NCBI GenBank assembly: GCA_036971615.1 | Contig: JAYKKR010000001.1 | Coordinates: 3,472,001-3,536,000 of the forward strand | Length of the DNA: 64,000 nucleotides | Direction: 5' to 3' | Source of the DNA: Amyloporia xantha | Lineage: Eukaryota; Basidiomycota; Agaricomycetes; Polyporales; Adustoporiaceae | Part shown: piece after piece, positions 33,001 to 45,777 of the stretch | Layout of the letters: every line of letters begins with the position of its first letter | How positions within the stretch are numbered: the first letter of the stretch is position 1 | Notes under the pieces: model-generated | Told to the model about the DNA's origin: nothing | What the model saw: the letters and a program-made list of their open reading frames with translations, nothing else | Databases searched by the model: none | Position numbers and translations under genes: made by a program

Positions 33001-36000
33001 TCTTCGAGGTCCTGCAACAGTCATTGCATGGAGTCTTCGGCCTGCTTCCGGCGATCATTCGAGGTGTGACAATATGCCTTCCGATAATTGATTGAGTCTA
33101 ATTAAAATGCGCACTTCCCAACAGCGAAGGTCTCATTGGACCGTCTGAGCGAGTTTTTGCACAAGGTTGGTGATACCGTACCGCCTGTACTCCAGGTAGC
33201 CTGACTTAGGCGGTCTAGACGGAGCTCCTAGACGAATACAGCCAGGAATCTGAGAACACGGACATAATTGCTCCCCATGTTGAAGGGGCTACTAGCGAGA
33301 TGATTGGAATCAGACACGCTGCCTTCAGCTGGTCGAGCGAGAGCGATGGCCAATATACTCCGGGAGCCACTAGGCGCAACTTCATGCTGCGTGTTGATGA
33401 CGAAGTGTTCTTCCAGCGGGGGCACATCAACCTCATTGTTGGCCCAACCGGCTCTGGTAAAACGTCTCTGCTTATGGCATTGCTCGGTATGTCATATGAT
33501 TTGCGGCTTTCGCTCGAGTGTAAGGGCTGATCATTCATATGCCAGGCGAGATGCACTATATTCCGTCGAGCCCGGACTCGTTCTTCAACCTGCCTCGTGC
33601 GGGAGGAGTCGCATATGCTGCACAGGAATCTTGGGTGCAGAATGAAACGATCCGTGTAAGATCAATTATTTGAGTCGGTCGTCCTGGCTCGTTGATAAGA
33701 CATAATTAGGACAACGTTCTCTTCGGGGCTCCTTATGACGAGGAGCGGTATAACAAAGGTGGAGAGAATGGACGTACTTGGCATCCTTTTCTTACTAATA
33801 CCCGTAATAGTCATTGACCAGTGCGGTCTTCGGCGTGATCTCAGTCTGTTTGAGGCTGGCGATCAAACAGAGGTCGGTGAAAAAGGTCTGACACTCAGGT
33901 GCGCAGGTTATCTATGAGCATATATAGAATAAATACTGAGCCCGTTATCGTGTCTATCAGCGGTGGTCAAAAGGTCAGATAGGATGGCTTGTCCAAGTCA
34001 TTACATTCACATTTGACATGCATTTAGGCTCGCATTACACTCGCTCGGGCAGTATATTCCAGTGCCGAAATCCTCTTGCTTGACGACGTGAGTGTGGCTG
34101 GCATATGTTTATGAATCCACCGTGCTCATTTCTCGCAGGTTCTGGCCGCTCTCGATGTACATACATCCAGATGGATTATCGATAAGTGTTTCAAGGGTGA
34201 TCTCATTCGCGGACGGACTGTACTACTAGTCGTGAGTGTCTTGCCAGGTGCTACGCTACCACGGATTAATCAGCTTGCCTCAGACACACAATGTAGCGAT
34301 GGCTACGCCCATCGCCGAGTTCGTCATCTCCCTGGGAGCAGACGGCAGAATACTGAGTCAAGGATCACTCTCAAAGGCTCTTGCTACTGACAAGAAGCTT
34401 TCCGAGGAAGTTGCAGAAGAGAATAAGGAGATGGAAAAAGCGGAGCACGAAGTTGATCAGGAGCAGCTGGATGCTGAGCCGAAGAAGTCAGATGGGAAAC
34501 TCATTGTTGCAGAGGAAATCTCTGTGGGACATGTCAGCTGGCAAGCCCGTATGTTTCTCTGTATTTCGTTTTTGTGTGGTGCTCATCCCTTTGCAGTGAA
34601 AATGTTCTTGGTTAGCCTCGGAGGCTCGCATCAGCTGCTGTTCTGGATGTTCTGCATTGGAACACTAATTCTGTCTGATCTATGTGACGCAATGCAGACC
34701 TGGTTCCTTGGTTACTGGGCTCGACAATACGAAGATCACGATCCTTCAGAGGTTAAAGTGCCATTGTAAGTGTTAGCCGTCCAATATCTCTGACATGACC
34801 TCACTTCGAAACATCATAGCTACCTGAGTGTGTATGCGCTGCTTTTGCTAGGGCTGGCTACCTTCTATTCAGTCGGTTACATATACTACATTTATGGGGC
34901 TCTGAGAGCATCGCGGGACATCCACAAGACATTGGTTATTTCTGTGCTAGGCACGACCTTAAGGCATATCCAGACTGATCTTTGCAAAATAGTTGATCTC
35001 ATTCATTTCGTAGATGGTTGGACATGACCCCGACATCTCGCATCATTGCTCGTTGTACGCAAGACATACAAGCAGGTAAGCTGTGATTCCGAGATGCTAC
35101 AAAGTTTAAGTTCTGACGTTTGACAGTGGATGGGCCGATCACCGATTATTTCCACGACCTCGTGGACCTGACTCTATCAATGCTGGTTAAACTCACTGCT
35201 ATCGTGGTGATGTCCCCGTTGTTCCTGTTCCCAGGCATTTTGGTTGCTGTGCTGGGTGCATGGTGTGGTCAGATTTACATGAAGGCCCAGTTGTCCGTCA
35301 AGCGCGAGATGAGCAATGCGCGTGCGCCCGTCCTTGGTCATTTCGGCGCAGCCATCGCTGGCCTCAGTAAGTCGATGTGGCCTTCATTGTTTCCGCGAGT
35401 ATCTCATCTTATAAAATCAGCGTCAATCCGTGCATACGGTTCGCAGGAAATGTTCAGGAAGGAAGCTTACGCTCGTATTGATCGCTGGACTACGGTTGCC
35501 CGAACATTTTACAACTTAAATAGGTGAGTAACCGTGATACAAAAGTGTGATAGGGCCATGCTAAGCGAGTATCCATAGGTGGATATCAGTTCGCATTGAC
35601 ATCCTTAGCGCTTTGTTCTCTACCAGTCTCGCCGCATATCTTGTGTACGGGGGGACGTTCACTGCCAGCAATACTGGTTTCTCGTTGAACATGGCAGGTG
35701 AGTGTGTGTAGTATATAGGTAATGCTTGGTCTTCATCGCCGTACCTTTCCTCGTAGTTGCATTCAGCGGTCGGATTCTCTGGTGGGTACGGATCTTCAAT
35801 GAATTCGAGGTTTCTGGTACGTACTGGTCATTTCAGACACGATTATTTGCTTAGTCTTGTTCTTTCAGGCAATAGGTTCGTGTATTCAAACCAATTCAGC
35901 GAGTGAAGAGATCTGATATGAAACAGTTTGGAGCGGATTGAACAATATGCCCAAATCGAGCAAGAACCGAAACCCAGTAAAGACGGCGTCCCTCCGGCCT

Positions 36001-37251
36001 ACTGGCCTGCCAGCGGCGAGCTCAAAGTGGAGCAACTGTCTGCTCGCTATTCTTCAGTAAGCCTCGATCCCTGTTTAGATTGAAGAGAATGTGAATGTCC
36101 GGACCGTCGTGTGTTTAGGATGGCCCACGCGTATTACAGAACGTGTCATTTGAAGTTAAATCAGGAGAACGTGTCGGCATTGGTACGTGGTCTTTGTTGT
36201 CGAATATAATCTTGCTGATGTGCAGCTCTTCATAGTGGGCCGCACTGGTAGTGGAAAGGTCAGTTTACGATATGAAAGGTCATGGTTGGGGTTCTAATCA
36301 TCCACCCAGAGCTCTTTGACGTTGTCGCTCCTACGCTGCATCCTCACCGAGGGCAAAGTTTACTACGACGGCCTGCCCACAGACAGTCTGAACCTGGACG
36401 CTCTGCGATCTAATATCACGATCATTCCGCAAGTCGTGCGTACGCTCATGTCCTTATTTCTTTTCGCTGCTGACATTTCGTCCACATCGCAGCCTGAGCT
36501 TCTCAGCGGGACGCTCCGTCAGAACCTAGATCCTTTCGAACAACACGACGATGCAGTGCTCAATGATGCATTACGTGCCGCGGGACTGTTCTCTCTGCAA
36601 GATGAGATGGACGAAGGTCGTATCACGCTTGATAGTCAGATATCCAGTGGCGGCGGCAATCTGTCCGTGGGCCAGCGACAGATTCTAGCACTGGCAAGGG
36701 CCATTGTTCGACAAAGCAAGCTTCTTATCCTGGACGAAGGTCTGCGCTTGCGTTCTAGTACAATTCTCTCCTCGCTGACGTTTGGTCTCTTACATTAGCT
36801 ACTTCCGCCATTGGTGAGAGTTCACTCTTAGATTGGTCTAGAGCGAACATTCAACCCCCATTTTCAGATTACGCGACAGACACCGTCATTCAGACGTCAC
36901 TACGTAAAGAATTGAACAAAGATGTTACCCTACTGACCGTTGCCCATCGTCTGCAGACGATTATGGATGCGGATAAAATTGTAAGTCGATGAGAACGTAT
37001 GATATTCCTCTTCTTGGTCTAAAAACGTCTCTCCTTTTCATCCGCAGATGGTTCTCGATGCGGGCCGTATCGTAAGTCTTGCAAATTGAGTTTTCAGGTT
37101 CCCTTTCTGACGTCTTCCAAAATAGGTGGAGTTCGGGGAGCCAAAGGAGCTACTGAAGATAGAGGATGGCAGGCTGAGGAGCCTGGTGGACGAGAGTGGG
37201 GACAAGGAGGCATTATATGCCATGGCTAATGGAGCCAGTCGATCTACATGA
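30056..37251 (+). CDS. MRP-type (ABCC) full-length ABC transporter
   Basis: ATP-driven exporter with two transmembrane domains and two nucleotide-binding domains, split over roughly thirty short exons that stay in frame from ATG 30056 to TGA 37249-37251. The N-terminal region carries extra hydrophobic helices (IIFLNTLIFPAYAAGLSILV) before the core. TMD1 includes FASPIGINQLLRYLE and a cytosolic insert of about 100 residues rich in Ser, Thr and Lys (31790-32090), then KLFGWEPRVIEQV. NBD1: Walker A VGPTGSGKTSL, signature LSGGQKARITLARAV, Walker B ILLLDDVLAALDVHTSRW. TMD2: SIRAYGSQEMFRKEAYARI. NBD2: VGRTGSGKSSLTLSLLR, signature NLSVGQRQILALARAI, LLILDEATSAID, TVAHRLQTI. NBD2 has LSVGQ, a common fungal ABCC variant. 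Such pumps move drugs, conjugates or metabolites across plasma or vacuolar membrane; substrate unknown. The ending SLVDESGDKEALYAMA is intact. Confidence 0.95.
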
Positions 37252-38743
37252 GTACATTTTACTTCGATCACAACATACGACACCAGTGACAGGATGAAGA
37301 ATTTCTTGGGAGCCATTCAACAATCAGAGGGGATCTTGCCTCGGGACACAGTTCACATGTAGACTAATATTATTTGGTTACGTAGACGCACACCGGAGTA
37401 GGCAGATCCACGGATGACTCACTCAGGTCCCGCGGCTGACTCTTGCGGGTCGACGACATGCATGATACCAGTATCGTTTTGGAGAATGTTGCAAACCTGC
37501 AGGTGCTCGTTGCGCATTTCATTAATCCGATGACAGTACCTATTCTTGCGCGGCGCTTCGTAGCGTCTCAAATTGCTGATATGTAGCCCAGAGTGAATGG
37601 AATCCCCGCACCCTGTCTTGAAACAGAGATGGAGATGTACAGGCCAGGCAGACACAAACGTGGTATGACATACAGATACGTGAACGAAACTTTCAAGGAG
37701 GGGAACAAATCCAATGCGCAGGACAAGGACAAAAACGGTTGGGGCCAGTCATTGCCGTTCCTGGTGGACGATCATTGCCACTGTGGCACTGGACAATTGG
37801 CGAGGATATGTGTCGTAAATTTGCGAAGAGATAATGTCAGTTTTGAGGTGCTATATCTCACAAAATTGACGATGTGGTTAAATACCGATCTTCTGAGGCT
37901 GCACCCAGACGCGATAAGACCAAACCGAGAAGGAGCAGATTGGTTACATTTTCCATCAAATTTCCCACCACATTTCCCTTGGATATTTCTTTTCTTTTTC
38001 CATGGATTTTTCCATGGTATTTCCACTGGAAATTGTTTGCTATGCACGGAGAACATATTCTGTATCTCGGCTTCTAAGTAGGAGCACCGCGGCGATTGAT
38101 CGATCATTGCATATGCATCCCCTATAGCGCTAGTCCTGATAAGCAGTGTTTGCTAGAGGTTGCGACCGCCACTCTCTTTTGCCCTTGAACTTGACTCTAC
38201 ACGAGTTTTAGCAAACGAGCATCTTTGACATTCTGCAGGAGGACACAAGCCATATTCCGTCTCGTGGTGGGAATCTTGGCTATTCAAGAGATCTCATCCA
38301 TTCGCGTTGTCGACCTTTCTGGTAATTTATAACTTTGAAGTGCGTTCCGACCCGGATTGGATGAATCCCACATGGAGCACAAGTAGTCTCCTCTGGACGG
38401 CATGCAGGGGCCATGCATGTATCGGTGATTCTACCTTAAGCATCTCCCGACGGCGATGGTAAGCAGGCCCAGAGATATATCATCTGTTCTGCTGATATAT
38501 GCGTCGTTGTGCTGGCGTTGGCGCCATACTCATTCGCCTCACGTCCTGTCAATTCCATCTCGACATCATAGGTATGTGTTGGTATCTATATCACGGATAG
38601 GACTTCCTGATAGTCCAATATAGCTGCCATATGCTGACGTGTGTACAGCCTCTTTGCTTCTCTTCACTTCGTTGCCCTGTCCCTCCTTTCAAGCACTACG
38701 CCTGGCAGAGATCGTTCGTCTGGAAAGCTAACACTCGTTCACT
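37252..38743. other. 1.5-kb spacer with a low-complexity CCATGGA tract
   Basis: No supportable gene. A plus frame at 37593-38081 lacks an ATG at its start. At 37940-38035 there is a pyrimidine-rich run with repeated TTTCCATGGA-like units (TTTCCATGGATTTTTCCATG), possibly an old repeat fragment. Confidence 0.4.
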
Positions 38744-40573
38744 ATGGTTTTAGTAGCATTCATCCTCTCGCTCATTATATCACGGTCTTTCCCATTTGCA
38801 TTTGCTGCCTTGCAAAACATCACTATCGATGACACCTATGGCGACCCTGTCACTGGTGCTCAATTTTCGTACTCTCCTGCAAATCAATGGTCCGCCCAGC
38901 CAGGATGCTCCGACTGTGAAGCTCAACCCAATGCCAATGACGCGTATAACCACACCTGGCATGATACGTCGTTCCTCCCTACGGAATCGCCTGCCCCTTT
39001 GAATGCATCAATAACGTTTACGGGTAACAATGTGCCGACTAATGAATTATTTCTAGACATTGACTTCTTTACACTGTTTACAGGGTCTGCGGTTTATGTC
39101 TATTGCATCGTCTCCCATTCTTCGGCGAATCCCGATGGCTACACAGACTTGCGGTTCATGATCGATGGCGAAATTGACGGCCCCTTCATTATGAGTCCAA
39201 ACGGAATGGACACATACACATACAATTATGCTGTCTATACAAATGATCAGCTTTCGATGGCAGAACATACACTGACTATTATCAATGGCAATATGAGTGG
39301 ATCCAAGTCGTTAATTCTCCTGGACTACGTTGTCTATACGTGAGTGTGACCCCTACTATATGATATTCATGAGGTAGTCACATTACCATATATTTCTAGA
39401 GCTGGAACAGAAGATCAGCCCCCGGTGGCCATTACTAGTGCAATGATAACAACGGCTCCAACCGTCTCCATCGATCTGGTTACTTTGGTATCAACTGCTA
39501 CCCAGACCGTACCGGGGAATATAGGTGCCCCGTTGACGGAGACAGTATCTTACACTACAGTGATTCAGCGTTCGACGACGGTTCAGATCCCTCCCAAAAC
39601 TCTGAACGGCACGCACGTTAGTGGCTCTTCCTCCACAATCCTAGGAACAGCTCCAAGTACTGTACTTCACTCATCGTTCGAGAGGTCTCTAGTGCCACCC
39701 ACCACTGGCACACTGGTCTCCCCTGCCGCTTACGTCACGCCGGCGAGGAGAGTCGCAGGTGGTCTCAATACTGCTACACGTACTATTGTCATCGTCGTAT
39801 CTATCTGCGGAGGAATATTGCTATCGGCGATAGCAACTGCGGTCATTCTCCTGAAACGCCGTCGCCATGCGAATTCCAGATCGCGCGAGCGGTGGGACTT
39901 CAATGAGCTTCCCTCTCCTCCAGGACGGAGGACTAACGAGTCTGATGACTATCAGGAGGCTCGGTTGACGACCGAGAGGCCGATAACCTTTCACGACTGT
40001 GGGTCCGATGACGATCCTTCATGGGTTCTCGATGAACCTTCCTCTCGTGGCCGGACCCCTCGCTGTCTCCCTAACGAACCGACCGCCGAATTGCCACCTC
40101 GGGACACGGACTCGCATACCCTTAACGATTCAGTCATCGATATATCAGCGGGCGTACTCTACGCGCAGCCGACGTTACGGCTTCAGAGCATTATTACATC
40201 CTCCATTCCGAACTTTGAGACTCCAGCACAGGACGGTCGACAAGATGTGATGTCGGCCTTTCCTCCTAGCAGGAGGACGACACGTACCACAGTAGCGACG
40301 TATGGGGGTACCAGGACGCCCACCTCTGTCAATGATTATGTTATTCGGGGTCCTACCGCACCACATTCCCCGGACGATTCTGATGTTGCGGGACCATTCT
40401 CAGACCACAGTCGCGTTAACGCATACGATCCCATGGCATCGTCTGCGGTGCCAACTGGTGACCCCAGCCCGAGGACTACTGAGTTGATGACGCAACAGAG
40501 TAACTTCAAGTCTATCGGACGGGGAACTCCACCGCCGTCATATAGCTGCTCTGGCGCAGGTGATGTACCCTAA
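38744..40573 (+). CDS. Secretory-pathway single-pass membrane protein of unknown function
   Basis: Two exons (38744-39339, 39400-40573) encode 589 residues. A signal peptide (VAFILSLIISRSFPFAFA) leads an ectodomain of about 175 residues with several N-glycosylation sequons (NHT, NAS, NMS) and a beta-rich look (YVVYT, FMIDGEIDGPFIM), then a Ser/Thr/Pro-rich stalk suited to O-mannosylation, a transmembrane helix TIVIVVSICGGILLSAIATAV, the stop-transfer KRRRH, and a cytoplasmic tail of about 230 residues rich in Pro, Ser and Thr. This layout belongs to the many Agaricomycete 'transmembrane protein' paralogues and resembles wall-stress sensors such as Mid2/Wsc in organisation only; no signalling role is shown. 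The single intron is phase 2 and canonical. Confidence 0.85.
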
Positions 40574-41164
40574 AGGGTGCCATGGCGTGGACAGGTGTTA
40601 AAGTTTAGGCGCTGCGATTCGGACAGCATTAACATTGGAACGTTGCCTATCCTTTCTTCTTGTACTTGCTCTAGCCGTTCGATCTCTTCGGTATGGCTAT
40701 ATGGTAGAGTTGTACAATACCTCTCTGTCAAGTTGGTGACTCTGTATAAATAGTGGTTGTACAGCTTGAATACGCCACAGTATAGCCTGAGATCTGAACA
40801 CTCTTCTATCGTTATACATCCTCCCGCGCGCATGTATCGTTCGCGTAGGACGCGGTCCAACAGAGAGCCAACTAGGTTCAAGAAACAAATTATGTATCCT
40901 GACTCCTAGCGCTCATTGGCTGACGAATCGTTAATCTGCTATCTGCTAAGTCCTTGCCACAGGTGATCACTGGCAACGGCAGCGCGCGTTGGCAATCCCT
41001 CGGACATGGTCATGTAACTCTCGTTCCACTGTCTTCTTTTGTTGCCACTGGCAGTCGACGCTCCTTTTCGGTCCTTTTGTTCGCTGGGCTTGCAGGGTCT
41101 ATTGCTGAATTCAATCAGCAGCGCGCGACTCTCCCTCAACTTCGGATATAGTGGCCGGAGTCAC
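40574..41164. other. Spacer, no gene confirmed
   Basis: Short frames on both strands (for example 40954-41151 plus). The upstream exon of the following gene may lie here. Confidence 0.35.
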
Positions 41165-43107
41165 AAGCGCTAGCACTCTCTTGGCAAGTCAGTCTCACTC
41201 GCCCATACAAGAATAGATGCTCCGGATACGAGAATAGATTATTGTATGCGTGGTAATGCGCTCTAATCCCGCTCAAACATCTGCGAGTCTGGACCACTAG
41301 GAATCTGAATTCGTTCACTGAGCGCCTTCTGCTCTCTTCTGCCACTCTTCTGCATGTGGGCCTGTGGATCGCATTGAAATGTAAGCACTGCTATGACAAA
41401 CTTTCAGTCTGACCGTGTTGAATCATAGCAGAATAGGGAAGCGATAATAATAGCTGGCACAGTCTCGGGTCATCGCGGAGTCCCACTGGGCGTGTTTCTC
41501 GTTCTCTCCATGTTCCGCGCCGCGGCGATTCGAAGGTTATTGAACACTATAGCTTGCGCTGGCACTGGTTTTCAACTGCGATCAAAGACGAAGCATGAGC
41601 TACTCTGAAGTCTTGGCGACCGATGTCTTCTGAATGTAATAGCACAGGATGTTAATTGCCAAAGTCCACCTCCCCTTGCTCGCGGCTCGAGACTTGGGTC
41701 GCTGAAGCATCCATTCTGCATCTAAGTGGCTTCGGCTTCGAATAAGTACGTGCGTTATCAGTTCTCGCTGGTCGGCGGAGCCATAGCCTATTTTTGTCAC
41801 CTGGCTGGGGAGACGCGTCTGTGGAGTGTCTCCGCAACATGGTCGTACATTTCCATTCCCGCGTTGATCTTCAAGTCTCAGCACTCAGCGGTGACCGACC
41901 CCGTTGTGTGTATAGTGTCGCATTTCGTGCGAAATATGCTGAATCGTGTGGGTCTCTTCTACACTTGTTGTCCCCACCTGCGTCTGGGATGCCCGTTCCC
42001 CTGCGGCAATTCCGCGCGTACTGCGAACACCTATTCTTAGACGCCTTAATGCACTCACGAAGCTGCGTATGTGCTTGAAAATAGACCACTGTGTCCGAAC
42101 GCTACCATGTCGTCACATGGGGCGAGCTGTCTGTTCTCTGCGTCTTCAATAACCCTTTCCCGAGCTCCACGTTCCTTCGGATGCAATTTACTTTAAGTTT
42201 GGACGCCCAATAACCTCGTCGTACCACTCAGGTACACATTATGTGGATATCAGAATATCATGGCAGGCAGACAGCCTTGGAGGAGCACGAGTGCAAGTAC
42301 TGCGCCCTGCTATGTACCCCGTGAACACATTTCCACGCGAACGACCTACAGCCGCTGTCTCGGATAGCCGTGCGGATCGGTTGTTTTGAGCGCGTCGGTT
42401 TACAAACCGCTACAAGGGGTTTCTTTAGGCAAACATGCTGATGATGGAAAGGAAGCCGTGCCGTCAGCCCCAGCGCTCAAGTGTCCTTCTGAAGGATATG
42501 CTCCTCCATTGCGCTCCGCGGGAACAGCCGTCAGGGTCTGATTCGTTCCTCGGGCCCCAGATTGGGTTGCGAACAAACGCTGAGGCTCACCTGATATAAG
42601 ACATAGGCTGAACGCAGGAATAGTCGTGCCGAGTGCTTTCCCCCAGACCCCTTACGCTATACCTCGACGCACCGCCTGTCTGACACCACCAGTTCACTAT
42701 GTACTTCCCAAAGATCTCCCTGTCTCGGAGCAGTAGCGTGCGTTTCCTGAGCTTGCGCTATGTTCATGGACACTGAGGAAACGTTGTCGAGCAGGGCTCC
42801 TCCTCATCGAGTACTGTCTTGGACGGGATCGATGTCAATCCAACAAGAAAGTATGTTGTCCAATTGGTGAGTGCGGACGCGATGGATACGTCCGCCAGCT
42901 AATGCTTCCACATAGCCTCTTTCCCCTTCAACTGCAGTAGCCCTCATTCCTCACAAACCAGAGAGCGAAGTGGTGAGCATAAGATGCCGTTAAAACATGC
43001 CGTTAGAATGACTGACTTACCGAGAATCAATATAGGCAGAGATGTTGGACGATGATAACTTCGCATGGGGTCCCCCAAAGAAAAGCAAGCACCGCAAGTC
43101 TCACTGA
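41165..43107 (+). CDS. Unrecognised multi-exon gene
   Basis: No family recognised. A chain of coding-like exons can be read: one ending at 41243 (THTRI-type repeat: HTRIDAPDTRIDY), 41288-41380 (NLNSFTERLLLSSATLLHVG), 41442 onward (IIIAGTVSGHRGVPLGVF), a long frame around 41830-42060 (SRVDLQVSALSGDRPRC; YSVAFRAKYAESCGSLL), about 42168-42369 (IYFKFGRPITSSYHSG; ARVQVLRPAMYPVN), 42429 onward (KHADDGKEAVPSAPALK), 42618-42712, 42795-42866 (VLDGIDVNPTRKYVVQL), 42916-42972 (LIPHKPESEV) and 43036-43107, ending DDNFAWGPPKKSKHRKSH then TGA. The last five junctions are canonical and in phase. The basic tail could be a nuclear signal. Start codon and the junction near 42160 (two overlapping plausible frames) are unresolved, so one more indel cannot be excluded. 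Confidence 0.5.
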
Positions 43108-43372
43108 AGGCTGACCTTCTCCGAGCAATCGGCTCTGAGACTATGCTTTATGGTTCTCAACAATCGTCAACCTTTGACTCACAAAGATAGTAACGACTTT
43201 CTGGATGGATGGACGTTACTTGGACACTCGCTCTGCAAGGCACATGTATCATCAGCACGACCCTCACGCGCAGACATACTCGCATGATCGATGTACGGAG
43301 TTTACGCATACAATACGTGTATTAATAGTACAAAGGCAATGAATCCCTCAACCGAAACCTTACCTCGCAGTG

Positions 43373-45390
43373 CTATAACTTAGCCCGTTGTAAAACGTAT
43401 GGAGAATGCTTGCTTGACTTGACCTTGTCAACGTCCGCCATCGTGACAGGCCTACACTCATAGGCATGGTTGTAACCCAGCCTATTAACAAGATAAACTT
43501 CGAAACGCTGCCACAGGCGAGGTGGTACGGGACGTACCGATCTTTGCCGTCCTCTCCTTCTGGCTTATAAAATTCAGGACGGCGCAAGAGGCTACAGACT
43601 ACTGCGCCTCCAATCCCTATGTTGTGCACCAAGCCGAACTTACCCCGCGGATCAGGTCCGTCAAAAAGTCCCGGCGCCTGCATCGGACCGCTCCCTGCGA
43701 CACATCAAATATTGTGTCAGGGAGTGTCAATAGCCCTGCGGATGACAGAACTCACAATGTCGCAATTGCACTGGTGACCCATACATAATTTCAATTTCTG
43801 GGGACCGGGGTAATGACAGTTTGCTCACTGGTTATGTAGAAATGCATGCCGAGACCAGTGGCTCCCAATGGATGCCCTTTCGCTTCCAGGCCGCCGCTGG
43901 GGTTGATCACGAATTTCCCTCCATACTAAACTCTGTCAGTAGAGCTTGCTTTATCGTGAAGTGGGCTCACCGTATTATCCCCTCGTTCGACCAACTTCGC
44001 CGCCTCTCCAGGAGGGCATAAGCCCAACGCATCGTACGTGATTAACTGAGCGAACATATTGTAAACAGTCATGGATACAGTCCTTGATCACGTACCTCGT
44101 TAGCGGCGAAGCAATCATGTAGCTCCACGACGCCGACCTGGTCTCTACCCTCGTTGTCCTTGAACCCGGCTTCACGAAACACCTTATCAGCGCAGTCTTT
44201 AGACATGCCGAATCCTACAACCTCCATAGCACTTTTGCTCTCAAAGGCAGCAGGCTGGTCAGTACATAATGCCTGAGAGACGATCTCGATGGCCTGGTTT
44301 TCGAGCCCATGAGCATGCACAAAGTCTGCCGATGCGACTATGCAGCAAGCAGCGCCATCCCAAGCATGGTATTTAAGTACGCATTACATTTAAACCATGT
44401 TAACTACTTACAGAAGTAGGGCTACACATAAATTTTGTCAACTGCTTGTTGATCTTAGGGGCTTCGAGGATCTGCGCGACCGTCCAGCCCTCACGGAACT
44501 GCGAGTATTGATTGTTGACTGAATGTTTATGATTCTTGGCGGCTAGTGCCGTTGTGTGAAATGTTATCAACAGAGTAGAGGCAGGCACCCTCACCGATCT
44601 GTGCAAGGTGCTCGATAGTCGCACCATATTTCTCGAAATACTCCTGGGCGGCATTGGCGAACATCCGCGGCGCACCAGGTCCAAAGTTCGACCCACTGCT
44701 GAGTGAGCTCTCAGCCGATTTCGTCGCATCATCGAATGTTTGAATGGGAGACGGCCTGTCAGGCCAGTGGGTGCCAAGACTGCCAGGTGCCATCCGCTCG
44801 AACCCCAACGCGAGGGCGCACTCCACTAGACCAGACTTCACCATATTATTTGCGTGATATAGAGCGGTACTTCCGGTGGAACAATTGTTATTGACGTTCG
44901 TTATCGGTATCCCAGTCATCCCGAGATTGTACAGCGCTCGCTGAGAACACAGGGTTCAGCAGGGCACCTCGCAACATATCTTCACGAATTGGGTTATACC
45001 TGACCACAGGTAGAGTCACCATAGCAGTATCCGACAAATGCCGTTTCAACAGCGTCATACGTAACGCCTGTCCACGGGCATGTATGTCAGTACGACTCAC
45101 GACATGGACGACGAACATGGCGCAACCTGCGTCAAGCAGCGCTTTCGTCGCAGCCTCCAAACGTTCCCATCTGCCAGATTCATGCTTAAACAGGTCAATA
45201 CCAAACGACATACGAGGTTACATACATCTTCAGTAGCTCTCAATCCCCTGGGCTTAAATCAATGCGACGCGAAAGATGATTACGTTGGATGATCTGTAGC
45301 ATGTCGAGAAGCAGTGTAATATCTACCTACTTTGGTGAACGCGGTGCATCCCACTCCAACTATGAACGACCTTCGTGCTGGAGGTGCCAT
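43373..45390 (-). CDS. SCP-x-type thiolase, probable peroxisomal acyl-CoA acetyl/propionyltransferase
   Basis: Cleaves 3-ketoacyl-CoA, typically of branched or very long chains. Start [18 protein letters not shown] at 45390. The thiolase core is complete: [20 protein letters not shown], catalytic cysteine in [46 protein letters not shown], the His/Cys-loop [20 protein letters not shown], and [19 protein letters not shown]. There is no C-terminal SCP2 lipid-transfer domain. The last residues are AKL, a peroxisomal targeting signal type 1, so import into peroxisomes is predicted. One intron (44360-44411) between MCSPTS and [12 protein letters not shown] has a good GTAAGT donor but ends in GG instead of AG; all others are canonical. 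Divergent from LIP2 across 387 bp. Confidence 0.92.
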
Positions 45391-45777
45391 ATTGAACGAA
45401 CCTCTGGATACTGATGGTTTAAGGGAAAGTCTTAGAGATGAGACCACTGGGCCGCTGCATTCAAGTATCGACTGTGACCGATGGTCATGGGGACCGTAAG
45501 TATCACAGGCTGATACACAGCAGTTTAGCGACTGTAGCACACGTTCGGTTCAGTTCGATACACAGCATTATGTGGGAATATGTATGTCACGAGCCGGCGT
45601 CTTGGCAGCCCTCATCAACTTGGACGTCGACTCGGCAGACTGCAGCTCGGCCGTCTTGACTTCGTCCTCGTAGCCCTACCATAGAAACCCGCAGATACAT
45701 TTCGGAGCGCGTCATTTGGATAGAACTCCAGCAAGGAAGACTGACGTCTCTTGTCTTGTCCCAGCTTGTCAGCTACG
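45391..45777. promoter_or_regulatory. Divergent promoter region, thiolase and LIP2
   Basis: 387-bp spacer between two opposing ATGs; no specific element identified. Confidence 0.35.

Noticed and set aside
37593..38081. 162-codon plus frame after the ABC transporter
   Set aside because: No ATG at its start, low-complexity C-terminal part, no domain.
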